A stretch of 10,258 nt of DNA, taken from positions 1-10,258 of the forward strand of contig CAMCTQ010000035.1 of the NCBI GenBank assembly GCA_945878545.1, in the 5' to 3' direction. Below are positions 1 to 5,857 of this stretch, piece after piece. The DNA is from Rickettsia typhi (GTDB lineage: Bacteria > Pseudomonadota > Alphaproteobacteria > Rickettsiales > Rickettsiaceae). The translations under genes and the position numbers were made by a program. Positions within the stretch are counted from its first letter, which is position 1, and each line of letters opens with the position of its first letter. Under the pieces are notes generated by a model. It had not been told where the DNA came from. It made no database searches and saw only the letters and a program-made list of their open reading frames with translations.

Positions 1-446
1 TAATATATTTTGGCAAGTTCAAATTCTCTTATTCGCACCCCATATCTTTTAAGTGTTCGAGCTTGCTCCTTGTTGATTTCTAGCTCTCCTTTTATTGCGC
101 TATCAAAAGATAGAGAGCCTTTAAATAGTTGATTCCATTCGGCCCTAGACTCATCTCCTCTATCCATATTAAAGCCATATCCTATGGTTAATTTTCCTTT
201 GCTATCCTTATATACTTTAGAAGAAAACCCCTCTCCGCTTGCTATAATATAATATAATTTTTCGAGGTAAATCTCATTATCACTGATGTCAATTATACTC
301 AAGTTATGTATATTCAAGTTATGTAACTGATCACGCAACTGTGCTGCTTCTTTTTTATTGATTTCCATGTAGATATTCTTAAAAATTAGATAAAAACAAA
401 CTACGCTAGCAAGTAGCGTTAATAAAAAAAATATATTTTTTTTCAT
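1..446 (-). CDS. Membrane-anchored GH24 (phage T4-type) lysozyme, partial, C-terminus off the left edge
   Basis: Reading down from an ATG at 446, the frame stays open for 148 codons to the window edge. Residues 3-22 form one strongly hydrophobic segment after two lysines and read as a signal anchor. Residues 28-62 look like a charged linker. From residue 65 the sequence matches the N-terminal lobe of T4-type muramidases: E72 begins EGFSSKVYKDSKGKLTIGYG, with D81 and T87. The spacings of 9 and 6 residues equal those of the T4 lysozyme catalytic triad (E11, D20, T26), so the enzyme looks intact as far as it can be seen. It would cut the MurNAc-GlcNAc bond of peptidoglycan on the periplasmic side. 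It diverges from murG. No Shine-Dalgarno precedes the ATG. A prophage origin is possible, but the anchor and lack of phage neighbours favour a resident cell-wall enzyme. The family call is firm; the role is inferred. Confidence 0.82.
   Translation of the reverse strand, partial: MKKNIFFLLTLLASVVCFYLIFKNIYMEINKKEAAQLRDQLHNLNIHNLSIIDISDNEIYLEKLYYIIASGEGFSSKVYKDSKGKLTIGYGFNMDRGDESRAEWNQLFKGSLSFDSAIKGELEINKEQARTLKRYGVRIREFELAKIY
294..323 (-). repeat. 15-bp tandem duplication inside the lysozyme gene
   Basis: Bases 294-308 and 309-323 are two head-to-tail 15-base copies differing at one position (298 versus 313). On the coding strand they give the consecutive five-residue units HNLNI and HNLSI at residues 42-51, in the linker between the membrane anchor and the catalytic lobe. 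The reading frame is kept. It looks like a recent in-frame slippage duplication in a tolerant linker. Confidence 0.75.
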
Positions 447-549
447 AATTTCAGAATACAATACTATTTATGTTACACTAAGAGCTGGAGATATAAAATT
501 TTGAAATAATCAATTTGCCTTTTAAATGACTATTGTCATTGCAATGTAC

Positions 550-573
550 CAGCAATGGTTGAATTGATTGCTG
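550..573 (+). other. Hairpin-forming inverted repeat, 7-bp stem
   Basis: CAGCAAT at 550-556 is followed by a 10-base loop and ATTGCTG at 567-573, a perfect 7-base-pair stem. No T-run follows, so it does not read as an intrinsic terminator. It lies about 130 bases upstream of the murG ATG and could be a protein-binding site or an mRNA leader structure. Confidence 0.4.
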
Positions 574-635
574 TATTTACAACCGGGCGTAATCATAAAC
601 TTGTTATGGGTAATGTCAAATATTTTTAAGGAGCG

Positions 636-661
636 CAAGGATTAGAAATTATCAATCCTTG
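636..661 (+). promoter_or_regulatory. Hairpin in the murG leader, 8-bp stem
   Basis: CAAGGATT at 636-643 pairs perfectly with AATCCTTG at 654-661 across a 10-base loop. It ends 39 bases before the murG ATG at 701. The left arm follows the AAGGAG motif at 628-633. There is no downstream T-run, so a role in mRNA stability or translation is more likely than termination. The inverted repeat is directly visible; the function is speculative. Confidence 0.4.
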
Positions 662-700
662 GGAATAATCATGAGTGTTTAAAAGAGTAATTTGTTTTTT

Positions 701-1795
701 ATGTCTACGCCAAAGAAAAAAGTAATATTATTAACAGCGGGTGGTACTGGTGGCCATTTTTTTCCAGCAGTAGCTTTAGCTGAAGAACTGGATTTAAATC
801 AGGATTTAGAAGTGCACATTTCTACTGATAATAGATGTAAAAAATATTTAACTAGTGATATAAAGATAAAATCTCACATAATCGATTTATATATTAGCTT
901 ACGAGGAATAATCAATAAGTTAAAACTACCTTTTGTAATTTTGATTGCGCTAATTAGAGCTTTTATGTTAATTTTACGGATTAAACCAAAAATTATCATA
1001 GGTTTTGGTGGGTATCCTAGTTTTCCTGTAATGTTCATAGGGCAGTTGCTTTTCATCCCAACTATTGTTTACGAACAAAATTCTTTTTTTGGGAAAAGTA
1101 ATAAATTTTTTGCAAAAAAAGCTAAAATTATAGCTTTGGCTTATAAAGATACCAAAAATTTAGCAGAAGAATATTTAAGCAAAACTTTGGTTACTGGTGA
1201 TTTGGTTAGGAGTAGTATAAAAAATCTTAAGCAAAAAGATTCTTTTGATAAGGATTCGTTTAATTTATTAATTATTGGCGGAAGTCAAGGAGCAAAGTTT
1301 TTTTCAACTCTTGTGCCGGAAGCTATAAGAATTTTGGTAACAAAATATCCAGATACCGTTATAAACATTATTCAGCAAGTACACAAAGATGACCAAGAAA
1401 GTGTAGGGAAAATTTATGATGACTTAAAAATTAATTATAGCATTTCTGATTTTTTTTATGATATACATACCCATTATAAAAAGTGCCATTTACTCATTGC
1501 AAGATCTGGTGCAACAACCATAGCGGAATTGACGCAGCTAGGGCTGCCAGCTATATTTATACCACTCCCTTCTGCGGCAGACGATCATCAATATTATAAT
1601 GCCAAAGCTTTGCAGGATTCTAATTCATCATGGTTTTATAGACAAAGCGAGGTAACGGCTGAGATTCTGGCAATAAAATTACATAGTTTAATTGTAGATC
1701 CAGACTTAATTAAACAAGCGTCATTTAACCTATTAAAGCGTAAAACAGACGGTACTAAGTATTTAGCTGACACAGTTTTAAAAATAATTGCCTAA
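701..1795 (+). CDS. murG: UDP-N-acetylglucosamine--N-acetylmuramyl-(pentapeptide) pyrophosphoryl-undecaprenol N-acetylglucosamine transferase
   Basis: This is the GT28 glycosyltransferase that adds GlcNAc to lipid I to make lipid II on the cytoplasmic face of the inner membrane. At 364 residues from the ATG it is close to E. coli MurG (355). Visible motifs are the glycine loop GGTGGHFFPA (14-23), the second loop GFGGYP (101-106), GGSQGA (193-198) opening the UDP-GlcNAc-binding C-terminal half, RSGATTIAE (268-276) and DDHQYYNA (294-301). The usual HEQN motif reads YEQN here (124-127). The ATG at 701 fits the usual MurG N-terminus; an in-frame TTG at 692 would add three residues. AAAAGAG at 681-687 is a weak ribosome site 13 bases before the ATG. 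The family is certain. It stands apart from the usual division and cell-wall cluster, with no ftsW or murC beside it in this window. Confidence 0.96.
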   Translation: MSTPKKKVILLTAGGTGGHFFPAVALAEELDLNQDLEVHISTDNRCKKYLTSDIKIKSHIIDLYISLRGIINKLKLPFVILIALIRAFMLILRIKPKIIIGFGGYPSFPVMFIGQLLFIPTIVYEQNSFFGKSNKFFAKKAKIIALAYKDTKNLAEEYLSKTLVTGDLVRSSIKNLKQKDSFDKDSFNLLIIGGSQGAKFFSTLVPEAIRILVTKYPDTVINIIQQVHKDDQESVGKIYDDLKINYSISDFFYDIHTHYKKCHLLIARSGATTIAELTQLGLPAIFIPLPSAADDHQYYNAKALQDSNSSWFYRQSEVTAEILAIKLHSLIVDPDLIKQASFNLLKRKTDGTKYLADTVLKIIA

Positions 1796-1819
1796 TTTTT
1801 TAGTTGAACTGTAATAACG

Positions 1820-1831
1820 TAGTTGCAACTA
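1820..1831. other. 12-bp perfect palindrome downstream of murG
   Basis: TAGTTGCAACTA at 1820-1831 equals its own reverse complement. It lies between murG and the lipoprotein gene, about 70 bases upstream of the latter's ATG. With no loop and no T-run it is not a terminator. It could be a dimeric regulator site, but one 12-base palindrome in AT-rich DNA may be chance. Confidence 0.25.
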
Positions 1832-1901
1832 GATTATATATATGACATTAATTGATTCTGTATATATCATTATGATTGTTAAATAATAATCGGAAAAGCC
1901 C

Positions 1902-2558
1902 ATGTTAAGTAAAGCAATTATTTTAATCCTTTCAGCGTTTCTTTTATCTTCTTGTGTTACTGGCCCAGAAGGATATTTCAAAAAATCAGCTAATAATAAA
2001 CTTTTTGATCGTAAAGGTTTTAAGAATGGAAAAAGAGCTCCATTGTATAACAAGAAATATATTGCTAAGGCAAAGCAGAACGTAGCGAATAATGATTATG
2101 AAGAAGAAGAGGAAGATTACGATACGCTACTTGAAAATGAGAATATTTCTCAGGCAAATAGGGAGATGTACCGCAGAGTTCTTGAGCAGGAAGTAGAAAG
2201 TAAATATTTAGGTAAGGGACGTAAGGAAAAAAAGGACAAAGCATATCCCGTTTTGGTAAGAAATAGTTCTAGACCTGATGTTGTAGACACTGATGACAAT
2301 TCAGAATTAAGAGCGGAGCTTGATCAAATTAAAGCAATGCTTAGTGAAACTAAAAATGAGATGGCCAGTTATAGATGCCCTACAGCACGAGATCTCGAGA
2401 GGAGTCAAGCAAAGCTGTCGACGGGAGATTTGAGTGTAAAAAATGCAATTGATAACGATGAAATATCTACGAAAGAGAAACAAGGGCCATCTGGGCTACT
2501 GAAAAAAAAGGAGGCTCTTCCAGACTCGACCATTATACATCCAGTTAAGTCTATATAA
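1902..2558 (+). CDS. Predicted lipoprotein of unknown function, acidic tract and short coiled coil
   Basis: I do not recognise this 218-residue protein. Residues 4-17 are a hydrophobic signal ending in the lipobox LSSC, so Cys18 should be lipidated and the mature protein anchored to the envelope. Val at +2 is not the inner-membrane retention Asp, which fits outer-membrane sorting. The mature part is low in hydrophobic residues and looks extended: basic at 27-60, a run of acidic residues at 66-73 (EEEEEDYD), charged helices at 84-113, a likely coiled coil at 133-158 with leucine, isoleucine and methionine at heptad-like spacing, then a second cysteine at 159 and a polar tail. The ATG at 1902 is preceded by a weak GGAAAAG. 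The gene lies 106 bases after murG on the same strand and could be read through from it. The lipoprotein call is strong; the function is unknown. Confidence 0.78.
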   Translation: MLSKAIILILSAFLLSSCVTGPEGYFKKSANNKLFDRKGFKNGKRAPLYNKKYIAKAKQNVANNDYEEEEEDYDTLLENENISQANREMYRRVLEQEVESKYLGKGRKEKKDKAYPVLVRNSSRPDVVDTDDNSELRAELDQIKAMLSETKNEMASYRCPTARDLERSQAKLSTGDLSVKNAIDNDEISTKEKQGPSGLLKKKEALPDSTIIHPVKSI

Positions 2559-2677
2559 AAGTGATCGAGCAAACGCTATAGTAATTAACTTTCTATTCCT
2601 GTGATGTAATTCTATTAGATTTTTTAGTTAGCTATGGTAATCTTAGGGCTCGATAAATTTAGTTATTATCATATTTT

Positions 2678-3544
2678 ATGAAAAAAATAGCTGCAGCACT
2701 CTTTTGTATTTTTGTTTCTCTTTCATCTCATGCCGAAATCTATACCCCTGAGAATATGAGCGAGATAAAAGGTATGGTAGAGGATATATTTGACAAGCGA
2801 AATCCACAGAAAACTTTATTTATCGTGCCTCTTGATTTTATTTTAAGATCTACACATCCTGCTATGCAGAAGCAAGAGCGAAATTATAATTCATTGCTAA
2901 AAAAAGCTTTTGCCAAAGTGAATAGCTCTGCTACGGTTTATGCCGATAGATTGATATTATCTGGATATCCTCAGGAGCTTACTGACCAAGGGCTTCCAGA
3001 TTTAATAGATTATATTCAAAAAAATAATTCAGCGGTGATTATTACTACTCCTAATATTACAGCTGGTTTCAACGATATAAAATTTTTTGATATCTGGACT
3101 TTTAATTATCTAAAAAGTAAAAAAATAGATCTAGCCAAAGGTGTTTTTGCTAATACACAATTGATTTTTAACAAAGAAATGAAACAAGTGGCCGGAGCTT
3201 ACCCTACTTTCTATAAAGGTTTATTAAGTTATAATAGTGACAAGGTAAGTAATTCACCAATGCAAAGCTTAAGTGTGCTTCTTGTGATGAAATTAAAGAA
3301 GATACCAGATGTGGTGGTAGGAATTTCGTCCAGCAGAAATGATCTTGAAGGCTTAGAAAAACAGTTAAAAATACTAAGAGCGGACAATGAATTCTTTGGT
3401 ATTTTATATAATTTACCAGCTCTAAAAACTGAAGATATTTCACCTGAGAATTATTTAAAATTTTGGCAAGATTTTGTTAGTAAACTAAATAAAGTGAAGG
3501 GGAATGGTGTTGATTTAAAATCGGAGAATCCTTATGAAGAATAG
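2678..3544 (+). CDS. Exported DUF2608/HAD-like protein, catalytically degenerate, first of a tandem pair
   Basis: This 288-residue protein has a clear signal peptide (1-19, cleavage after SHA), so it acts in the periplasm or beyond. The body resembles DUF2608, a HAD-fold family found in intracellular bacteria such as Rickettsia and Legionella, but more weakly than its downstream neighbour. The strand that should carry HAD motif I (normally DxD) reads FIVPLDFIL at 48-56, with Pro where the nucleophile Asp belongs. The motif IV strand (about 211-220, VVVGISSSRN) has no acidic pair, and no motif III lysine stands out. A phosphatase activity is therefore unlikely; a binding or scaffold role is more plausible. 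It ends inside the next gene (11-base overlap), so the two are probably co-transcribed and coupled. No Shine-Dalgarno precedes the ATG. Export is sure; the family call is moderate. Confidence 0.7.
   Translation: MKKIAAALFCIFVSLSSHAEIYTPENMSEIKGMVEDIFDKRNPQKTLFIVPLDFILRSTHPAMQKQERNYNSLLKKAFAKVNSSATVYADRLILSGYPQELTDQGLPDLIDYIQKNNSAVIITTPNITAGFNDIKFFDIWTFNYLKSKKIDLAKGVFANTQLIFNKEMKQVAGAYPTFYKGLLSYNSDKVSNSPMQSLSVLLVMKLKKIPDVVVGISSSRNDLEGLEKQLKILRADNEFFGILYNLPALKTEDISPENYLKFWQDFVSKLNKVKGNGVDLKSENPYEE
3523..3526 (+). promoter_or_regulatory. Ribosome binding site of the second DUF2608 gene, inside the first
   Basis: GGAG at 3523-3526 lies 7 bases before the ATG at 3534 and inside the coding end of the upstream gene, whose stop is at 3542-3544. 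This is one of the better-spaced Shine-Dalgarno sequences in the window and fixes the start codon, consistent with translational coupling of the pair. Confidence 0.7.
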
Positions 3545-4391
3545 TTTCAGAGTGTTAGTTGTTGTGCTACTAGCTCTTGTAGTAAGCAATTCAGCTAGAG
3601 GGGAGATGATTACCACTTACTCAATAAATTCTGTAACAATTAAAAAACTGGATAAATTGATAGATAAAGATACTGTTGTATTTGTAGAGCTTGATGATGT
3701 CTTGGTAATGCCAAAATCAAAAATGTTTTATTATGGTGACAATCCGTATCGTCTTTTCATTAATAATTTGGTTACTTTAGCTAAGGAAAATTCTAGCTAT
3801 TTAAATCAAATTGCTGCTTGGTATCAAATGCGTAAAATTATGTTGGTTGAAGATGGTTGGCAGGATTTTATCAACGATTTAAAAAAAAGAAAAATACCAG
3901 TTTATGGTTTTTGTACTATGCCAATTCAATTGCAAAACATTGAACAAAAAAGATTTTCTGAGCTTAAAGATCTCGGCATAACGTTCACTGATAAAATAAA
4001 TGATAAAGATGTTATGGAAATTGGTAAGAAAAGAGACTGGTCGTCGGTTTTTTATCATGGGATAATTTTTACTGGGCCTTTTAGCAAATCACAAACTTTA
4101 ATGGATTTTGTAAAAATCAGCAATATTTCTCCAAAAAAAATTATAGTTTTTGATAAAATCAAGTATGAACTTGAAACAATGGAGAAGGCTTTTTATAGAT
4201 TTAGAATGGATTTTTATAGCATCTTCTATTGGGGAGCAAGACAGCTTACTGATATGCCTGATCCCAATATAGTCAGGCTTCAGCAGCAAATGCTTCTTGA
4301 ACAAGGTAAATGGTTAGAAGATAATGAAGCTGAAGCTTTGTTCAAAATGTTGCCCAAGAATAATGAGCAACCGAAAAAAGATTTGAAGTAA
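3534..4391 (+). CDS. Exported DUF2608 domain protein (HAD-like), second of a tandem pair
   Basis: This 285-residue protein has a signal peptide (about 1-23) and a recognisable DUF2608 layout. The motif I strand VFVELDDVL is at 49-57, the motif II region YGFCTMP at 124-130, the loop GIIFTGPFSKSQTL with K185 as the likely motif III lysine at 176-189, and IIVFDKIK at 203-210 replaces the usual DD motif IV. The C-terminal segment LQQQMLLEQGKWLEDNEA (249-266) is typical of the family. The nucleophile Asp of motif I appears to be Glu52 and the second motif IV Asp is Lys208, so classic HAD phosphatase chemistry is doubtful. It resembles the upstream protein in length, signal and order of segments, which suggests an old tandem duplication followed by divergence. 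Family confidence is good; substrate and role are unknown. The next gene is convergent, 64 bases away. Confidence 0.78.
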   Translation: MKNSFRVLVVVLLALVVSNSARGEMITTYSINSVTIKKLDKLIDKDTVVFVELDDVLVMPKSKMFYYGDNPYRLFINNLVTLAKENSSYLNQIAAWYQMRKIMLVEDGWQDFINDLKKRKIPVYGFCTMPIQLQNIEQKRFSELKDLGITFTDKINDKDVMEIGKKRDWSSVFYHGIIFTGPFSKSQTLMDFVKISNISPKKIIVFDKIKYELETMEKAFYRFRMDFYSIFYWGARQLTDMPDPNIVRLQQQMLLEQGKWLEDNEAEALFKMLPKNNEQPKKDLK

Positions 4392-4455
4392 TATCTAATC
4401 AACTGTTGCACTTCAACTGTGAACTCACCGAACTAATATACAAAAGAATGGTGAA

Positions 4456-5499
4456 TTATTTTGGACGTTCATCGGACTGCTTGCTATCAGACTTCTGAAG
4501 TAATAAATTATTAGTAACGTTAGTCAAATTATTTTCAAAGTCATATAATTCTAGCATAAAAAATTCATCTTCAGGTAATTTGGTTTTTGGAAAAATAGCG
4601 CTAAATTCAGTAAGAAATGATTTAAATAGTCTGCCTTTGGCAATAACAGTTCTACTACCAATTGGAATTTTATTGTGTAGAGCATATGAAAAAATAAGTG
4701 GATAACTTAAATTACCAATACGCATGTTTATCTTAGTACCAGAAGATTTTGAATCATAAATTACTTTACCATTACTAAGCTGGGTGACCTTAGCATGATA
4801 AACAGCATTACCACCGCATAACAATGGCAATTTATAAGCTATTTCATCGTCAAAAACCTTAACATCCTCACTAACAAAGTTCTGCGGCATTATTTCTTTG
4901 AGAACTACGTTAAGTTTAAAACTATCTATTTTATCACCTTGCGATCTTACTTTGTCCGTATATTTACTTGAAACTACCGCATGTCTTGTCTGCCCAACCT
5001 TCATACCAACAATTACAGCATCTACCCCTGGAGCTATCTGGTCACTACCAAGAGCATAAGTAACAGTATTTTCGCTGATAAGCATATTATTTGGAGCCAG
5101 AATTTTATATATCACTGTTACTACGTGTCCACATGTAGCAGGACCGACATCCCCTTCCCCAAAAGTTTTTATATCAAACATCGCTTCAATTAAATTATCA
5201 TTATTAATTTTGAAACCTTGACCTGAACCAGACATTGGTTTATTTGTAGGCTGTAAGATATTTTCAAAAAACATCCTTCCTTCATCGGTTTTTAGAACAT
5301 TAACTAGAACATTAGAAATTGTTTTTTCAACAAAATTCCCCGTCATATCAGGTGCAGCTTGACTTCCTGGAGAGGCATCAGCAGAAACTTTATCTTTATT
5401 ATTTATTTCAACAGGAGGTACTTTGATATCATTTATATTATATTTGAATATCATATAAATGATTGAAATAGAAATTATTAAAGTTAACAATTTTTGCAT
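4456..5499 (-). CDS. Membrane-anchored protein with two FKBP-like domains (peptidyl-prolyl isomerase type)
   Basis: Residues 3-18 of this 347-residue protein form a hydrophobic N-terminal anchor with few preceding charges, so the rest should face the periplasm. A polar linker follows (25-95). Residues about 105-203 match the FKBP fold: GHVVTVIYKIL (124-134), then YALGSDQIAPGVDAVIVGM (148-166) and KVGQTR (167-172), which parallels the family's LG..I.G.d.gl.GM..GE.R core. Residues about 214-321 look like a second, more diverged copy: VYHAKVTQLSNGKVIYDS (233-250), then a glycine-containing strand and IPIGSRTVIAKGRLFKSF (278-295). The family isomerises Xaa-Pro bonds or chaperones folding of exported proteins; whether either domain is active cannot be told here. 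The ATG at 5499 lacks a clear Shine-Dalgarno. A predicted promoter lies upstream at 5541-5568. The gene converges with the DUF2608 pair. Confidence 0.8.
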   Translation of the reverse strand: MQKLLTLIISISIIYMIFKYNINDIKVPPVEINNKDKVSADASPGSQAAPDMTGNFVEKTISNVLVNVLKTDEGRMFFENILQPTNKPMSGSGQGFKINNDNLIEAMFDIKTFGEGDVGPATCGHVVTVIYKILAPNNMLISENTVTYALGSDQIAPGVDAVIVGMKVGQTRHAVVSSKYTDKVRSQGDKIDSFKLNVVLKEIMPQNFVSEDVKVFDDEIAYKLPLLCGGNAVYHAKVTQLSNGKVIYDSKSSGTKINMRIGNLSYPLIFSYALHNKIPIGSRTVIAKGRLFKSFLTEFSAIFPKTKLPEDEFFMLELYDFENNLTNVTNNLLLQKSDSKQSDERPK

Positions 5500-5540
5500 A
5501 ATTATACTTACTATTTTGGTGTGATTGCCCCAATAGTAGA

Positions 5541-5568
5541 TTAATAGAGCAGAAATTACAAATGTCAG
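5541..5568 (-). promoter_or_regulatory. Predicted sigma-70 promoter of the FKBP-like gene
   Basis: On the minus strand CTGACA (5563-5568, 5 of 6 to TTGACA) is followed after 16 bases by TATTAA (5541-5546, 4 of 6 to TATAAT). Transcription would begin near 5535 and give a leader of about 36 bases to the ATG at 5499. It is a match by eye only. Confidence 0.4.
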
Positions 5569-5768
5569 TGATTTTTAAAAGTAAAAAAATATTTTCATGA
5601 TGTGGTAATTATCGAATCGAAAGGATTGGAGCTTATAATCATATACAAGTGTGTTTATTTAGGTACCAGTTATTCTCAATAACTATGGCTTTAGGAGCGA
5701 AGCTTCGAAGCAAGTTTAACAAAAAATAGTGTGGAGTTTTTTTACTCACTTCCAAGAAACTAATAGTT

Positions 5769-5797
5769 TTGATTTAATATTAAACTATCTATATAAA
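5769..5797 (+). promoter_or_regulatory. Predicted sigma-70 promoter of the intradiol-like gene, overlapped by an inverted repeat
   Basis: TTGATT (5769-5774, 4 of 6) and TATAAA (5792-5797, 5 of 6) are separated by exactly 17 bases. The start would be near 5804, about 54 bases before the ATG at 5858. An inverted repeat ATAGTTT (5763-5769) / AAACTAT (5782-5788) spans the -35 and spacer, and the 10-mer AAACTATCTA occurs in the spacer (5782-5791) and again in the leader (5826-5835). This could be an operator arrangement, but AT-rich DNA produces such repeats easily. Confidence 0.42.
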
Positions 5798-5857
5798 TGA
5801 GAATTTATTATAGTTAAAGTTATAAAAACTATCTAATAATTTTACACACTGATTCCT

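Larger units (their letters stand above)
447..700. other. Divergent intergenic region between the lysozyme gene and murG, with two hairpins
   Basis: About 250 bases separate the two divergent starts. They hold a 10-base palindrome (537-546) and two perfect inverted repeats, described as separate entries at 550-573 and 636-661. A strong Shine-Dalgarno-like AAGGAG lies at 628-633, but no start codon follows at a useful distance. A 24-codon ATG frame at 555-629 ends just before it; I do not accept this as a gene without homology, but it could be a leader peptide or a remnant. I found no well-spaced sigma-70 promoter for either flanking gene here. Confidence 0.5.
5500..5857. other. Divergent intergenic region between the FKBP-like and intradiol-like genes
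   Basis: These 358 bases hold a predicted promoter for each flanking gene (5541-5568 minus, 5769-5797 plus). Between them lie two interlocking palindromes, CGAAGCTTCG (5698-5707) and GCTTCGAAGC (5702-5711), which share CTTCG and are the most GC-containing spot in the gap. Their meaning is unknown. A 14-codon ATG frame at 5684-5728 overlaps them and is not convincing as a gene. I see no RNA gene here. Confidence 0.5.

Noticed and set aside
555..629. 24-codon ATG frame upstream of murG
   Set aside because: It is short, has no ribosome binding site and overlaps a hairpin; I do not recognise the peptide.
692..700. TTG start adding three residues to MurG
   Set aside because: MurG proteins typically begin only a few residues before the glycine loop, and the ATG at 701 already provides that; ribosome-site spacing does not decide between them.
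874..1056. 60-residue minus-strand frame inside murG
   Set aside because: It is a shadow frame within a certain gene and has no recognisable protein content.
2564..2654. ATCGAGC (2564-2570) and GCTCGAT (2648-2654) inverted repeat flanking a gap
   Set aside because: A 7-base match across nearly 80 bases is expected by chance, and no mobile element lies between.
3204..3443. 79-residue minus-strand frame inside the first DUF2608 gene
   Set aside because: It lies wholly within a better-supported exported protein gene and shows no domain features.
4418..4446. CACC/GGTG pair as a bidirectional terminator between the convergent DUF2608 and FKBP-like genes
   Set aside because: The stem is only about five pairs with a loop over 20 bases and has no T-run.
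4981..5193. 70-residue plus-strand frame inside the FKBP-like gene
   Set aside because: It is antisense to a clear FKBP-type coding region and has no motif of its own.
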